Shown: positions 51,094 to 61,916 of the stretch, piece after piece
Position numbering within the stretch: the stretch's first letter is position 1
How the letters are laid out: each line of letters begins with the position of its first letter
Source of the DNA: Scandinavium hiltneri
GTDB taxonomy: Bacteria > Pseudomonadota > Gammaproteobacteria > Enterobacterales > Enterobacteriaceae
Length of the DNA stretch: 64,000 nt
Assembly: GCF_024764835.1 (NCBI RefSeq)
Contig: NZ_JALIGE010000071.1
Location: 62,001 to 126,000, forward strand
Direction of reading: 5' to 3'
Made by a program: the position numbers and the translations under genes
The notes under the pieces: model-generated
The model's input: the letters and a program-made list of their open reading frames with translations, nothing else
What the model was told of the DNA's origin: nothing
The model's database searches: none

Positions 51094-51414
51094 TTACGTA
51101 TTCATTAATCCGGTAGCTCGCTTTGCTCTGAGAATATCGGTAGCCGTCAGGAACGGTGTCTGCTCCTGCCATGTAAAACCTTTTCGGTCAGTGCGTATCA
51201 GTTCATAACGTTCCACCAGGAAATTCACCGCATCGGCCAATGTTATTCCCGCTTCGATATGCTCTTGAATGGCCGTGTCATCATGGAATGGCGTGTCGTT
51301 AAGTGTCAGACCGTAATGGTGTTCTAACAGGTACGTTAACAGTTGCTGCCAGACCTGCACGGGCGACAGGCGTGACGCAACCGACACCGTGGCCGGTACA
51401 GTTGTGGTTTGCAT
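51094..51414 (-). CDS. cbtA: CbtA/YeeV-family toxin (type IV toxin-antitoxin)
   Basis: 106 residues. The family core HYGLTLNDTPFHDDTAIQEH and ITLADAVNFLVERYELIRTD is intact, and the short C-terminus (DILRAKRATGLMNT) fits the shorter class of these toxins. In E. coli CbtA binds FtsZ and MreB and blocks division and shape maintenance. The antitoxin normally sits directly upstream; here only its last codons survive, so this is an orphan toxin gene. Its native promoter upstream of the antitoxin is also gone. Confidence 0.9.
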   Translation of the reverse strand: MQTTTVPATVSVASRLSPVQVWQQLLTYLLEHHYGLTLNDTPFHDDTAIQEHIEAGITLADAVNFLVERYELIRTDRKGFTWQEQTPFLTATDILRAKRATGLMNT

Positions 51415-51480
51415 GAGTTGAGTCTCTTAATAAAGGAGTAAAAGGTATGAAGGATTAAGATGCAGAGATGATGCTAAAAA

Positions 51481-51568
51481 TCAGTCTTTAACCTGATTTG
51501 AGGGATAAATTGCGATATACACATACCCATGACTATCCAGCGTATCGGCTTCACAGGTTAACTCGTTA
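51481..51568 (-). pseudogene. cbeA: 3' remnant of the CbeA/YeeU antitoxin gene, cut by the IS element
   Basis: Read from the IS edge, the frame gives ELTCEADTLDSHGYVYIAIY-PSNQVKD and a stop at 51481, which is the C-terminal end of CbeA-type antitoxins (typically EADTLGSCGYVYxAVYP). About 28 codons are left of roughly 110-120. CbeA normally protects by stabilising FtsZ and MreB filaments. The stop lies 66 bp before the toxin start. Confidence 0.88.
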
Positions 51569-51576
51569 TGTAGTGG

Positions 51577-52744
<1,168 letters not shown>

Positions 52745-52816
52745 TGGTGCACCTGTGTTGTTCTGAGGTGAGCATATCACCTCTGTTCAGGTGGCCAAAT
52801 TCAGTGTGCCACTACA

Positions 52817-53097
52817 ATCTTGCCGAGATCCATCGGCGAGGTATTGAAGAACGACAGCCCGTTGCTGGCACGTAACAGAAACTTCTCTCGCCCCTCTTCC
52901 GGTAACGGGCTGGCCTTCAGCTTTTCCGCCTCTGCAACCACCGCCTCTTTGGTAGGCGCTAACACACACTCAAGACGGCGTAACAGCGTAAATGGCAGGA
53001 TCACGCGCCCGTACTGGGACTGCTTAAAGTCACCACGAAGCAGATCGGCAACTGACCAGATAAACGCCGCCGTTTGAGAGAAGTTAGTGTTAGTCAT
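52817..53097 (-). pseudogene. hsdM: 5' fragment of a type I restriction-modification methylase gene
   Basis: From MTNTNFSQTAAFIWSVADLL to FFNTSPMDLGKI, 93-94 codons of the N-terminal HsdM domain, including the conserved KQSQYGRVILPFTLLRRLEC. The IS element cuts it off before the SAM-binding domain, so it is inactive. The CGAGGG ribosome site is kept. The hsdS and hsdR genes are not in the window. The 265 bp from here to mdtP hold no recognisable gene. Confidence 0.9.
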
Positions 53098-53362
53098 GAA
53101 ACCCTCGGAAGAGATTGCAGCCATGAAGCAATATGCTCTGGCAAATATTCAGTTTTGGAATGCAGTACGCAAAATGATACCTGTTACGCGGATTATCGCC
53201 AACGATACAAGCCAAAGACATGACGCACGGGGCGGAATAATCTGATCTACGGGTTCAGCGGCAATGCGCCACCGTCAGCGCAAACAATGAAGCCACGCAA
53301 AAGCGTAGCTTGTTGTTAAACGCTTGCAGCGGTTATCCCCATCAACCGTCGACCAGCACTGG

Positions 53363-54802
53363 CTATATTTTCCCGCCACCGAGCGCTTTATTCAGCACAA
53401 TGTCTTTGCTGACCAGTTGTCCCTGCATTTCAATCTGCTGGATCTGCGCAGTCAGCCACTGCCGCTGGGCTTCGTTTGCCATCGCCTCGCTGATAAGCCC
53501 ACGCTGATAGCGGGCTTTGGCATTGTTCATGCCCGCCGCCGCAGAGCTGACTTTCTCATTTTGCAACGTCTGCTCTTCCTGTAACGACTGAAGGGCTGAA
53601 CCCGTCACCACGACGTCTTTCACCGCCGTCAGCACCGCCTGGTTGTATTGCGAAATCAGCATATCACGCTGATGACGGGTCTTATCGAGGTTGGCTTCAA
53701 GCTGCCCACCCGAGAAGATAGGCAAATAAAGGCCTGGAACAATATTGGTCTGCTGGCTTGAGTGATCAAAAAGATCATCCAGATGCAGAGCATCAAAGCC
53801 AAAGAATGCTTTGATATCGAACTTCGGATAGAACGCCGCTTTTGCCGCATCTATTTGCTTCATCGAAGATTGTACGTACCAGTGAGCAGCCTGGAGGTCC
53901 GGACGACGCGCCAGCAGCTGATAGTTAAGCGACGACGGTAATTGCGTTTGTGCTACCGGTAACGGCATTGGTGTGATTTCCGCCAGCTCACCGCCCCCAA
54001 TCAATGCACGCAGCGATTCACGGAACGCCACACGTTGCTGTTTGGCTTTTGAGAGCTGTTGTTCGATGGTCAACAGCATGGCTTTCGCCATTTCCGCATC
54101 CGAATGTGATTCAAGTCCTCGTGCTGCACGCGCTTCGTGGGAATTAAGCACGAACGTTTCGGATTGTTTTAACGTTCCCAGACGTTGCATTACCTGGTCA
54201 GTGGTTTGAATACCATAATAGAGTTGGGCCACGTCGGCGGAAATCTCTAACTCAACCGCTTTCTCTTCGAGCTTGTGCGCATTTTCCACCCCCATCACCG
54301 CATCGAGGCGATCGCGATGTTCGCCCCACAAGTCAATGTCGAGCGTTGCGCCCAGGCCCACGATCCCTTCGGTATACCACGGGCCACTCAATGCCGATAC
54401 TTGCGGCACGTCATTAGCAAAGGGCCCGAGATACCCATTGGATGAGACATGTGCCTCGTTGATTTGCGCCATCGCGTTCACTTTCAACTGCGTCCCTGAT
54501 TCAATCAGCGCCACGTCAGAACGTGCCTGAGCAACGCGCGCATGCGCCACGGCTATCGACGGAGACTGCTTTAAGGCCCGGTCGATAAGCGCATTAAGCT
54601 GCGGATCGTTGTAGTGTTTCCACCAGGTCGCGTCAGGCCACTGCTGAGAGGTTAATTTTATATCTTTCGGCAGGACGATTTCCTGCTGCGAAATCGGCTT
54701 CACGGTGGACGTGTCGTCTTTCATCGGCGCACAGGCCGCGAGCAGCGCACAGCACAGCAGTGCCAGCGGTTTGACTTTATTGACTCTTTTAAGAGAACGC
54801 AT
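53363..54802 (-). CDS. mdtP: Outer-membrane efflux lipoprotein MdtP
   Basis: 479 residues (E. coli MdtP 488). Signal peptide with lipobox LLAAC (MRSLKRVNKVKPLALLCCAL), then two OEP repeats as in TolC-like NodT-family lipoproteins (WWKHYNDPQLNALIDRAL; LLARRPDLQAAHWYVQSSMK). It forms the exit duct of the MdtNOP pump. It begins 2 bp after the mdtO stop. Confidence 0.93.
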   Translation of the reverse strand: MRSLKRVNKVKPLALLCCALLAACAPMKDDTSTVKPISQQEIVLPKDIKLTSQQWPDATWWKHYNDPQLNALIDRALKQSPSIAVAHARVAQARSDVALIESGTQLKVNAMAQINEAHVSSNGYLGPFANDVPQVSALSGPWYTEGIVGLGATLDIDLWGEHRDRLDAVMGVENAHKLEEKAVELEISADVAQLYYGIQTTDQVMQRLGTLKQSETFVLNSHEARAARGLESHSDAEMAKAMLLTIEQQLSKAKQQRVAFRESLRALIGGGELAEITPMPLPVAQTQLPSSLNYQLLARRPDLQAAHWYVQSSMKQIDAAKAAFYPKFDIKAFFGFDALHLDDLFDHSSQQTNIVPGLYLPIFSGGQLEANLDKTRHQRDMLISQYNQAVLTAVKDVVVTGSALQSLQEEQTLQNEKVSSAAAGMNNAKARYQRGLISEAMANEAQRQWLTAQIQQIEMQGQLVSKDIVLNKALGGGKI

Positions 54803-54804
54803 AG

Positions 54805-56775
54805 TTATGCCATTCCAGTTGCAGCCTGCCGGGTTCGCAGGCTGAGATTAAGCTGATCGATTTCGTAAAACAGGGTCTGTAAACGCCCTTCATTGACGTT
54901 TGTCACCGGGGCCGCGTCATCCGACGGCTCGCCAGACGCTGCCAGCGCTGCACAGTTTTGCAATAATTCTGCCGCCTGTTGGCGTTCTGCGGTGAAGTCC
55001 GCGTCTCCGTGTTCCGCTCTGAGGTGCTCAAACTGATAGATAATCTCACTGAGATGACTCAGCACTTGTTGAGCGGCCAGAATGTCGCTTTCTGACTGAC
55101 GGTGGTCTGACGACCAGCCTGGCTCCATCGCAACCCTGGCGGCAATCCCCTGGCATCCTGCCAGTGAACGACGCAGAGCAATTTCACTCCCCGCGCTTTC
55201 TGTGTGCGTTTTCACCCGTTTGGCCAGGGCGTTAATTAAGCCGCTAACGCTACTCCAGAACAGTTTGCCTTCACGCTCAGGCCATAAAAAGAGATGGAAA
55301 CAGGTTGCTATCAGCACCCCGAGCAAAATCCCGATTATCCTGTCGCGTATTTCCACCAGTTCGAAGGTCGGGCCAAAGCTTTCCAGCAAGGCCAGTGAGA
55401 AGGTAAACATCATCTGAATACCCGCATAACTAATTTTCTCTGAACCGGCATAGATCCACGCACCAAGGCCAATCACCGGTAGTGACATGGCCAACAGCCC
55501 CACCACACTTTCGATATGCGGCATGACCAGAATCACCATCAGGAGTGCCGCCAGGCTGCCGAGCACTGCGCCAATCACACGCAACAATCCTCGCTGGGCC
55601 GTCGATCCCAGACTCGATTGCGCCACAATGATGCAGCTCAGCATGATGGTATGAATGCCCTGCCAGTCCGCGGCGACATAGATGAGATAGCAGACATAGG
55701 TTGAAAGCAGGGTTTTGAATGCGAAAGTACACCAGGTCTGGTTCATTACCAGCCCATTGCTACGGACTCTTTCTTTCGATTCTGCCTCTGACTCAACCGG
55801 GACATGTTGGTAGTGCGAAAATGCAGTAACCGATTCCATCATCCGCACCAGCGTTCCCGATGTCGCGCCCTGGAAGACATCGGTCTCATCGACCGAAAAC
55901 GGTGTGTCTTCTGCAATGGCGGCGGAAAATCGCTTGCAGGCTTCGAGCAGTTTCTGCGCCAGCACAATATCAGCCGCATCGGGGTTAAGGGGCAGTTGTT
56001 GCACCATCAAATATAATCCCGACACCGTACTGATCCGCGCCAGATGCCAGGCTTCATCCTGGCGATAGCGCTTATCTCGCATCACCGAAAAGGCCAGCAT
56101 GTGCTGGAGCATCAGCGTTTTTTCCTGGATGACCGCCGCCGGTAAAGGTTCAGGCAACGTTTCTCCGTGAATAAAGCGCTCTGTGCGTTCGATAATGTCG
56201 GCTAATTGCGCCCGCAGCGCCCCACGAAGTTGGGCGACCGGCTCCTGAGGAAGAAACAGCAGATTCACAATAAGCGTCAGAATGATGGCGTAATTGATAG
56301 CCACCCACAGCCACAGAATCAGGCGCACCACGCTGTCTGCCTGATCGGTCAGATCCGCGAAGGTTTGGGTATAAAAAATCACCAGCCCACTCAGGAAGAA
56401 GATAACGCCATATTTGGTGGCTCGCATCAGATAGACGCAACCGAAAAAAAGCCCGCCCGCCATCATCAGGCGCAGCATGGGATATTCCCAGGTCAGTTTT
56501 AAGGTCAGAATCGACAGCCCCACCGCCAGCGTCGTCCCGAGAAGAAACAAGGTACCGGTCAGTTTTGACAGCACAATATTCTTTTGCGTGACATAAAAAA
56601 CGGCTATCAGAGACAGCGCCAGAAAAGGGATCTGTAGCGTCAATGAGATAACCATCACCAGCGAACAGGTTATCAGACAACGCAGCATCAGGTTTCCGCG
56701 CCCTGGATAAGGTCGCAGCAAACTGGCTAGCTGTTGCAACCTGTTGGGGGTCGCGGTAATCGTTTGTGAAACCAT
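54805..56775 (-). CDS. mdtO: Inner-membrane efflux component MdtO (FUSC/AaeB-like)
   Basis: 656 residues (E. coli MdtO 683). Two blocks of membrane segments (about 30-165 and 365-500) are each followed by a soluble helical region, the FUSC/PET layout. It probably moves aromatic compounds; in E. coli the operon affects resistance to sulfur drugs and dyes such as puromycin and acriflavine. Located 11 bp after mdtN. Confidence 0.92.
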   Translation of the reverse strand: MVSQTITATPNRLQQLASLLRPYPGRGNLMLRCLITCSLVMVISLTLQIPFLALSLIAVFYVTQKNIVLSKLTGTLFLLGTTLAVGLSILTLKLTWEYPMLRLMMAGGLFFGCVYLMRATKYGVIFFLSGLVIFYTQTFADLTDQADSVVRLILWLWVAINYAIILTLIVNLLFLPQEPVAQLRGALRAQLADIIERTERFIHGETLPEPLPAAVIQEKTLMLQHMLAFSVMRDKRYRQDEAWHLARISTVSGLYLMVQQLPLNPDAADIVLAQKLLEACKRFSAAIAEDTPFSVDETDVFQGATSGTLVRMMESVTAFSHYQHVPVESEAESKERVRSNGLVMNQTWCTFAFKTLLSTYVCYLIYVAADWQGIHTIMLSCIIVAQSSLGSTAQRGLLRVIGAVLGSLAALLMVILVMPHIESVVGLLAMSLPVIGLGAWIYAGSEKISYAGIQMMFTFSLALLESFGPTFELVEIRDRIIGILLGVLIATCFHLFLWPEREGKLFWSSVSGLINALAKRVKTHTESAGSEIALRRSLAGCQGIAARVAMEPGWSSDHRQSESDILAAQQVLSHLSEIIYQFEHLRAEHGDADFTAERQQAAELLQNCAALAASGEPSDDAAPVTNVNEGRLQTLFYEIDQLNLSLRTRQAATGMA

Positions 56776-56786
56776 ACGGCCTCCGC

Positions 56787-57803
56787 TTAGCGAGGTTGCA
56801 GCGTTGCTACCGCAGAGGCGCCGACGCGGAACAGGTGCGGGTCAGGATTCGTGACCCGAATTTTGACCGGGAAGCGTTGTGAAACATGCACCCAGTTAAT
56901 GTTCCTTTTCACCGCCGGTAAGCCTGCAATAATGCTGCCGCCATCATCTGGCAACACCCCGTAGCTAATGGAATCCACCTGGCCGTCAAAGGTTTTGCCG
57001 GTGTCGCTCATCAACCAGACACGAGCCGGTGTGCCTTCCTGAATATTCTTCAGCTCGGTTTCACGGAAATTAGCGATGACATACCAGTGCGTGGTGTCAA
57101 TCAGAGTAAATACCGGTTTTCCTGCCGAGACAAATTCACCAATACTGGTTTTCAGTGATGCTACGCGCCCGGTAAACGGCGCACGCACTTCGGTATGTTC
57201 GAGATTCAGTTTGGCGATATCAATCTGCGCTTCGATTTCTGCTCGTTGCGCCACCAGCGCATCGACACCGCTGACAGCGGCTTCGGCCTGTTTCGCCTGT
57301 AATTGCAGACTTTGCAGACGGGATTGCGCGCTGGCATTCGCCGCACGCGCCTGGTCAACTTCTTCAGCCGAAGCAAAGCCCTGAGAAAGCAGCGGTGCAA
57401 GACGGCGTAAGGTATCAGCGGCTTTTTTCGCATCGGCCTGCGCGCTGGCGATAGAGGCTTTTGCCGATCCAGCACTGAATTTCTGGGCATTGACTGAGCG
57501 CTGAGTCAGCTCAATCTGGCGATTCAGTCCTGCAAGTTTCGCCTGGGCCTGCTTCAGCGCGGCTTCGTAAGTCGCGGGGTCAATCCGGAAAAGGAGGGCA
57601 TCTTTTTGCACCAACTGGTTATCACGCACCGGTTGTTCAAGGATCCGGCCACTCACTTCGGGTGACACGGTGATGGTGTCCGCGTAGGCATAGGCATCAT
57701 CGGTCCGGGGCCGCGCATCAATGCGCCAGACAACCAGAGCGAGGACAATCAGCGCCGCAACCGTCAGCACAATTAACGTTGTTTTTTGCTTATTTTTAAA
57801 CAT
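56787..57803 (-). CDS. mdtN: Periplasmic adaptor (membrane fusion) protein MdtN
   Basis: 338 residues (E. coli 343). One N-terminal membrane anchor (TLIVLTVAALIVLALVVWRI), a biotinyl-lipoyl domain split by a coiled-coil hairpin (about 80-190), and a beta-barrel with the conserved VRAPFTGRVASLKTSIGEFV. It links MdtO to MdtP. First pump gene after ytcA (16 bp gap). Confidence 0.93.
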   Translation of the reverse strand: MFKNKQKTTLIVLTVAALIVLALVVWRIDARPRTDDAYAYADTITVSPEVSGRILEQPVRDNQLVQKDALLFRIDPATYEAALKQAQAKLAGLNRQIELTQRSVNAQKFSAGSAKASIASAQADAKKAADTLRRLAPLLSQGFASAEEVDQARAANASAQSRLQSLQLQAKQAEAAVSGVDALVAQRAEIEAQIDIAKLNLEHTEVRAPFTGRVASLKTSIGEFVSAGKPVFTLIDTTHWYVIANFRETELKNIQEGTPARVWLMSDTGKTFDGQVDSISYGVLPDDGGSIIAGLPAVKRNINWVHVSQRFPVKIRVTNPDPHLFRVGASAVATLQPR

Positions 57804-57819
57804 GATAATGGCCTGTCGG

Positions 57820-58083
57820 TTAACTAAAAATTAATAACCAAATAATCATTGAAAGGATTGCTGCAATTAATAGCCATCCAGCAATATTTAACGTGAAGCG
57901 CGCGAGCAATTTATCGCCCGCCAGGCTAAAAATAAGCCCGGTCAGAATCGAGCCGCCAGCGATGCAATAAAGCCAGTCAGGAAAAGCAGCCCCCAAAAAA
58001 GGCAATGACGGAGAAAGTGAACATCCCGACAGGGAAAGTATTGCAGGCAGCAGTACCAGCAGTGTATGCAATCTTATTCTCAT
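57820..58083 (-). CDS. ytcA: Small membrane lipoprotein YtcA
   Basis: 87 residues from MRIRLHTLLVLLPAILSLSG at 58083; a longer frame to 58140 lacks the signal. Lipobox LSGC, then two membrane segments (FPDWLYCIAGGSILTGLIFS; IAGWLLIAAILSMIIWLLIF). It heads the ytcA-mdtNOP operon in E. coli too; its role is unknown. Confidence 0.88.
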   Translation of the reverse strand: MRIRLHTLLVLLPAILSLSGCSLSPSLPFLGAAFPDWLYCIAGGSILTGLIFSLAGDKLLARFTLNIAGWLLIAAILSMIIWLLIFS

Positions 58084-58292
58084 GATGGCAGATGACCATT
58101 GAATGTAAAAAGCGGAAGATGACCGACCAGAGGGCGGCATCAGATATAAGCAGTGGATACCCTGATTATATCATCCAAAATCATAGTTACATCAGTGACT
58201 GTTAGCTTGCTAACTTCTTTGGTGCTTTTTTTTGTCCAAAAGTAAATTATGTTTAATGATGAATCAACCACACAGATGACAGAACAGAAATG

Positions 58293-58320
58293 AAGACCTG
58301 CTTTCAGGCAGGTCTTTTTA
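58293..58320. terminator. Hairpin terminator between scsD and ytcA
   Basis: AAGACCTGC-TTTCAG-GCAGGTCTTTTTATT: a 9 bp stem with five T on the plus strand and an A-rich other side, so it can act in both directions. It stands 12 bp after the scsD stop and mainly serves the leftward scs operon. The remaining 58084-58292 carries the presumed ytcA promoter; nothing else is seen. Confidence 0.7.
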
Positions 58321-58332
58321 TTTACCTGTGCT

Positions 58333-58836
58333 TCACCATCCCGCCCACCATAAACGCAGCCTCATTCCCCAACTGCTGGTCAATCCGGTCGTGATACTTT
58401 TCACCTCACCCTTCTCGATAAACAGCAGCGTTGGCGTGACCTGTACTTGCCAGTCGCGGGCCAGTTTGCCCTCCGGATCATTGATGGTCGGTAATGCATA
58501 GTGCTTTCGCGCCAACCACTGGCTAAGCGTAGCAGCATCACCGGAACGCAGCGCGACGGATATCACGTTGACGCCCTCTTCGGCCAAATTAGCCACTGAA
58601 GGCGTGGTGTAGCGACATACGCCGCACCACGTCGCCCAAACGTACACCAGCAGCGGGCGGTCCTGGCTCATCTCAGCCAGCGATACCGGATTGCCGTCCA
58701 GGGTCTGCAACGGCGCGCTGACAAACGTTGAGGGCAGCGTGGGCTGGCGAAACTGATCCATCACCAGCATCGCCGCCGCCGCAATCAGCAGAAGCACCAC
58801 ACCTTCGCGCAGCCAGCGTTTGAGCTTAGCTCGCAT
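58333..58836 (-). CDS. scsD: Membrane-tethered thioredoxin-like protein ScsD
   Basis: 167 residues (Salmonella ScsD 168). One N-terminal anchor (GVVLLLIAAAAMLVMDQF), then a periplasmic TlpA-like thioredoxin fold with active site WATWCGVCRYT (CGVC) and cis-Pro in QVTPTLLF. It overlaps scsC by 11 bp. Thought to act with ScsB in copper and oxidative stress. Confidence 0.94.
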   Translation of the reverse strand: MRAKLKRWLREGVVLLLIAAAAMLVMDQFRQPTLPSTFVSAPLQTLDGNPVSLAEMSQDRPLLVYVWATWCGVCRYTTPSVANLAEEGVNVISVALRSGDAATLSQWLARKHYALPTINDPEGKLARDWQVQVTPTLLFIEKGEVKSITTGLTSSWGMRLRLWWAGW

Positions 58837-59410
58837 CGGCTTTCGCCAGTTCTTGTTTCACCAGCGCCTCCAGTTCGTCGTAAGGTATGGCACCCGCGAC
58901 CATCGTTTTCCCCACCAGCGTCGCCGGAGTGCCCTGCACGCCCAGTACCTGCGAGAGGATCAGGTTCATTTGCAGCGTCTCGCCGCTTTGTCCGTCGGCT
59001 TTGACGTTCACGGTCCCGGTTTTTTGCTGCGCCGCCAGAATAGACGCGTCATCGTGATAGCCCTTCTTCGACATCAACCGCTGATGCAGCGCCCAAAACT
59101 GCTGCGGCTGCTGACGCCACGCGGTGAGTGCGATGCGGGCGGAGTTAGCAGAACTTTCACTGCGAAACGGCAGCAGTTTTATCACCAGCTTCACATCCGG
59201 GTATTTATGGACGATTTTCTCCAGTTCCGGATCGAACTGTTTGCAGTACGGGCAGTTGTAATCCGTGAATGACACCAGCGTCAGCCGCGGTTTTTCCGCG
59301 CCCATTGACGGCGTATTCGGGTCGTTCCAGAGCACGTTTTCCAGATCGGGTTCAGCGGCAAAGCTGAGAGTTGAGAAGCAAAACAGCAGGATAAACGTCA
59401 AAATGCGCAT
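58826..59410 (-). CDS. scsC: Periplasmic disulfide isomerase-like protein ScsC
   Basis: 194 residues, signal peptide to FAAEPD, DsbA-type thioredoxin fold with CPYC in FTDYNCPYCKQF and cis-Pro in GVQGTPATLV. In Salmonella it binds copper and repairs disulfides, kept reduced by ScsB. Starts 2 bp after the scsB stop. Confidence 0.94.
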   Translation of the reverse strand: MRILTFILLFCFSTLSFAAEPDLENVLWNDPNTPSMGAEKPRLTLVSFTDYNCPYCKQFDPELEKIVHKYPDVKLVIKLLPFRSESSANSARIALTAWRQQPQQFWALHQRLMSKKGYHDDASILAAQQKTGTVNVKADGQSGETLQMNLILSQVLGVQGTPATLVGKTMVAGAIPYDELEALVKQELAKADAS

Positions 59411-59412
59411 GG

Positions 59413-61425
59413 TTATTTTCCTTTAGCGTCGGACAGGGTTTGCAGCACGTCATCACGGCTCAGCAAGGGCGACATCACGCGCCCCTGCTCCAGTCCGGGT
59501 CCATAAATCTGATTGAACGGCACGGCCACGCTGTGGCGAGTGCGAAGAAACTGGCTGATGGTGTCCGACGGGCGGCTCCAGTCGCCGCGCAGTGCCACCA
59601 CATCCGGCGCAGTGAGCGCGTCCTGGATCTCTTCGCGCAGCAGTACGTTGTATTTATTGGCTTTGCAGGTCACGCACCAGTCGGCGGTAACATCAACAAA
59701 CACGCGTTTGTTGTCAGCCAGCGCGGCGGTGATGGCCTGTTCGCTCAGCGGCTGCCAGTCGATCCTGTCCGCGACAATGCCCTTGTCACCGGCATGCCAC
59801 AGCGGAACCGCAATGGCGATAGCCAGCGCCGTCGCCAACGTGCTGATGCCCGCCACGCGCCATCCCCAGCGCCGACCCGTCGCGAGCAGCAGAATGCAGG
59901 CGAGTACGGCGAACAACGCGAGCGTCAGAGTCAGCCCGATATGCACCACCAGCAGGCTGGCAAGCCACAGCGACGAACCGAGCATCATTAGCCCGAGCAG
60001 GGTTCTGACCACGTTCATCCAGCGGCCCGGACGCGGCATATGCTGCGCCAGCCCTGGCCAGGCGGCAATCAGCAGCCACGGCAGGCTCATGCCTATCCCC
60101 ATGGCGAAGAACAAGCCCCACAGCAGTGGCAGCGGCGCGACCAGCGCTACCGACACCGCGGTGCCGAGAAACGGCGCAGTGCATGGCGTCGCCAGTAGCG
60201 TGGCAAACGCACCCTGCCAGAAATGCCCGGCCAGACCGTTCCCGCCGCGTGTAGCAAGGAAGGTTGATAAACCTGAAGAGAGCCGAATTTCAAACAGACC
60301 GAGCAGGCTGGCGCTGAACAGCACCATCACCAATGCCATCGCCGCAATAAACCACGGATTCTGGAACTGAATGCCCCAACCCAGCGCCTGATTGCTGAGG
60401 CGCAGCACGGTCATCATCAGCGCCAGCGCGAGGAACGAGGTCACAATCCCGACCACCGAGGCCATAAACTGCTGACGCACGCGACGTCGGTCGGTGGATT
60501 GCGTTTGAACCAGTGTACCGAGCTTCATCGCCAGCACCGGCAGCACGCACGGCATCACGTTGAGAATAAGCCCGCCCGCCAGCGCCATCAGCAGCACCCA
60601 GCCCAAAGAAAGCGTCGATTCACTGGCGGGAGACTCCCCTACGGTGACGCGGCTTTCCTGCGCCTGTCCACTGTCGGCCAGCACCAGTGAAATCACTTTC
60701 CCACGCAGGTCCGGCGCCGTTTCGCCCCAGCCATCGCTGACCGGCAGCGTGGCGGTCAGGGTGTGTCCGTCAATTTTATAGCTGGGTTTGCCGAAGTCGG
60801 TGTCGGCGAGGGTGTCGATGAACAGTTCAGGCTTCTGCCAGCCTGCATCGCGAATGGCGGTGACGGTCAGTTCGCCGGAGCGATAACCGGCATCCAGCTG
60901 TGACGTCAGGCCATCTTTGAGCGGAAGTGTGCCCATTGCACGGGTGAAATCGTAGCTGAAATTCGCCCCAGCTGGGGTGGTCAAATCCAGGGTAAACGGA
61001 TAGTCGGTCAGAATGCAGACGTTGCTGCAGGTCGACAGGGTCAGCACGCCTGACAATTTTTCAGGCAGCTTGCCGTGCAGCGTTATCGGGAACGTGACGT
61101 TACCGTGATAGCCCTGGGTAGAAATTCCAGCCACCTCAAAACGCTGCGGTACCGGCCATCGCCAGTCCATCTCTAACGGCGTCTGCCATTTTATCGCAGG
61201 GGCAATTCCGCCTTCTCCCGGCGAGCGCCAGTAGGTTTTCCAGCCTTTTTCGAGGCCTACATCCAGCAATACCTGCGTATCACCGTTCTGCTGAGCCTCG
61301 GCCCGCAGCCTGACGCTGGCATGATCGTTATCGGCGGCGCGTAGCCAGCCCGTATCGGCTGCATGGCTGACGGGCAGCCATAGCCAGAACAGGCAGAGCA
61401 TAAGCTGCCTGAAAATAATTCGCAT
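59413..61425 (-). CDS. scsB: Transmembrane electron carrier ScsB (DsbD-like)
   Basis: 670 residues from MRIIFRQLMLCLFWLWLPVS at 61425; an upstream in-frame ATG at 61473 would bury the signal peptide. N-terminal periplasmic domain (about 20-270, with CSNVCILTDY), a DsbD-type membrane domain (about 285-545; NVMPCVLPVLAMKLG and TPCTAPFLG give the conserved cysteines), and a C-terminal thioredoxin domain with ADWCVTCKAN. It passes electrons from cytoplasmic thioredoxin to ScsC and perhaps ScsD. Confidence 0.95.
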   Translation of the reverse strand: MRIIFRQLMLCLFWLWLPVSHAADTGWLRAADNDHASVRLRAEAQQNGDTQVLLDVGLEKGWKTYWRSPGEGGIAPAIKWQTPLEMDWRWPVPQRFEVAGISTQGYHGNVTFPITLHGKLPEKLSGVLTLSTCSNVCILTDYPFTLDLTTPAGANFSYDFTRAMGTLPLKDGLTSQLDAGYRSGELTVTAIRDAGWQKPELFIDTLADTDFGKPSYKIDGHTLTATLPVSDGWGETAPDLRGKVISLVLADSGQAQESRVTVGESPASESTLSLGWVLLMALAGGLILNVMPCVLPVLAMKLGTLVQTQSTDRRRVRQQFMASVVGIVTSFLALALMMTVLRLSNQALGWGIQFQNPWFIAAMALVMVLFSASLLGLFEIRLSSGLSTFLATRGGNGLAGHFWQGAFATLLATPCTAPFLGTAVSVALVAPLPLLWGLFFAMGIGMSLPWLLIAAWPGLAQHMPRPGRWMNVVRTLLGLMMLGSSLWLASLLVVHIGLTLTLALFAVLACILLLATGRRWGWRVAGISTLATALAIAIAVPLWHAGDKGIVADRIDWQPLSEQAITAALADNKRVFVDVTADWCVTCKANKYNVLLREEIQDALTAPDVVALRGDWSRPSDTISQFLRTRHSVAVPFNQIYGPGLEQGRVMSPLLSRDDVLQTLSDAKGK

Positions 61426-61473
61426 AAATTTTCTCCGTAAATAATTGATTAAACTGTAAAACCAGTCGAACAA

Positions 61474-61833
61474 TCACTCACGGAAGACGCATAATCTTAG
61501 ATGCACCCGTAGCCGGGGAGGAGAAATGACCCGCGGCGGCCATCGGCGCTCCGGGCGTTGTGGTACGGAGGCCAGCACGGCTAACAGCAGCGTGATGGCA
61601 AATATCGCGCCTTCAAACATCACTGGCGCCGTCGCAAACAGGGATTTCGCGCTCAGCTCGCACGGCGTCACCGGCGCGTCGCTGTCCTGATGTTGTTGAA
61701 CGGATTGCTGAGCAACCGGAGAGGCGTTCATCATCAGCGCGTGCAGCCCCGCCATGCGCTGCGCGGTGCAGATAAGCACCACCAGACATGCCAGAGCGAC
61801 AAGAAGCAAAGCTTTACGCTGACGTGGGATCAT
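61474..61833 (-). CDS. scsA: ScsA, small membrane protein of the copper-stress operon
   Basis: 119 residues (Salmonella ScsA about 120). Two hydrophobic segments (ALLLVALACLVVLICTA; MFEGAIFAITLLLAVLASV) with a periplasmic loop containing one Cys, and a basic C-terminus. First gene of scsABCD, 48 bp before scsB. Its function is not well defined; links to peroxide resistance have been proposed. Confidence 0.9.
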   Translation of the reverse strand: MIPRQRKALLLVALACLVVLICTAQRMAGLHALMMNASPVAQQSVQQHQDSDAPVTPCELSAKSLFATAPVMFEGAIFAITLLLAVLASVPQRPERRWPPRVISPPRLRVHLRLCVFRE

Positions 61834-61916
61834 AAACGCCTCAATGAAATTCGAGGCTTATCTTAACGGCAGAATGCGCGGCGTGCTGTAAAGAAGTGTC
61901 CTGAAGGGGGATTTAT

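Noticed and set aside
53098..53362. A third copy of the tRNA 3' end marking the far edge of the island
   Set aside because: I searched by eye for the GGGGCCACCA end and found none, so the island's right boundary stays open.
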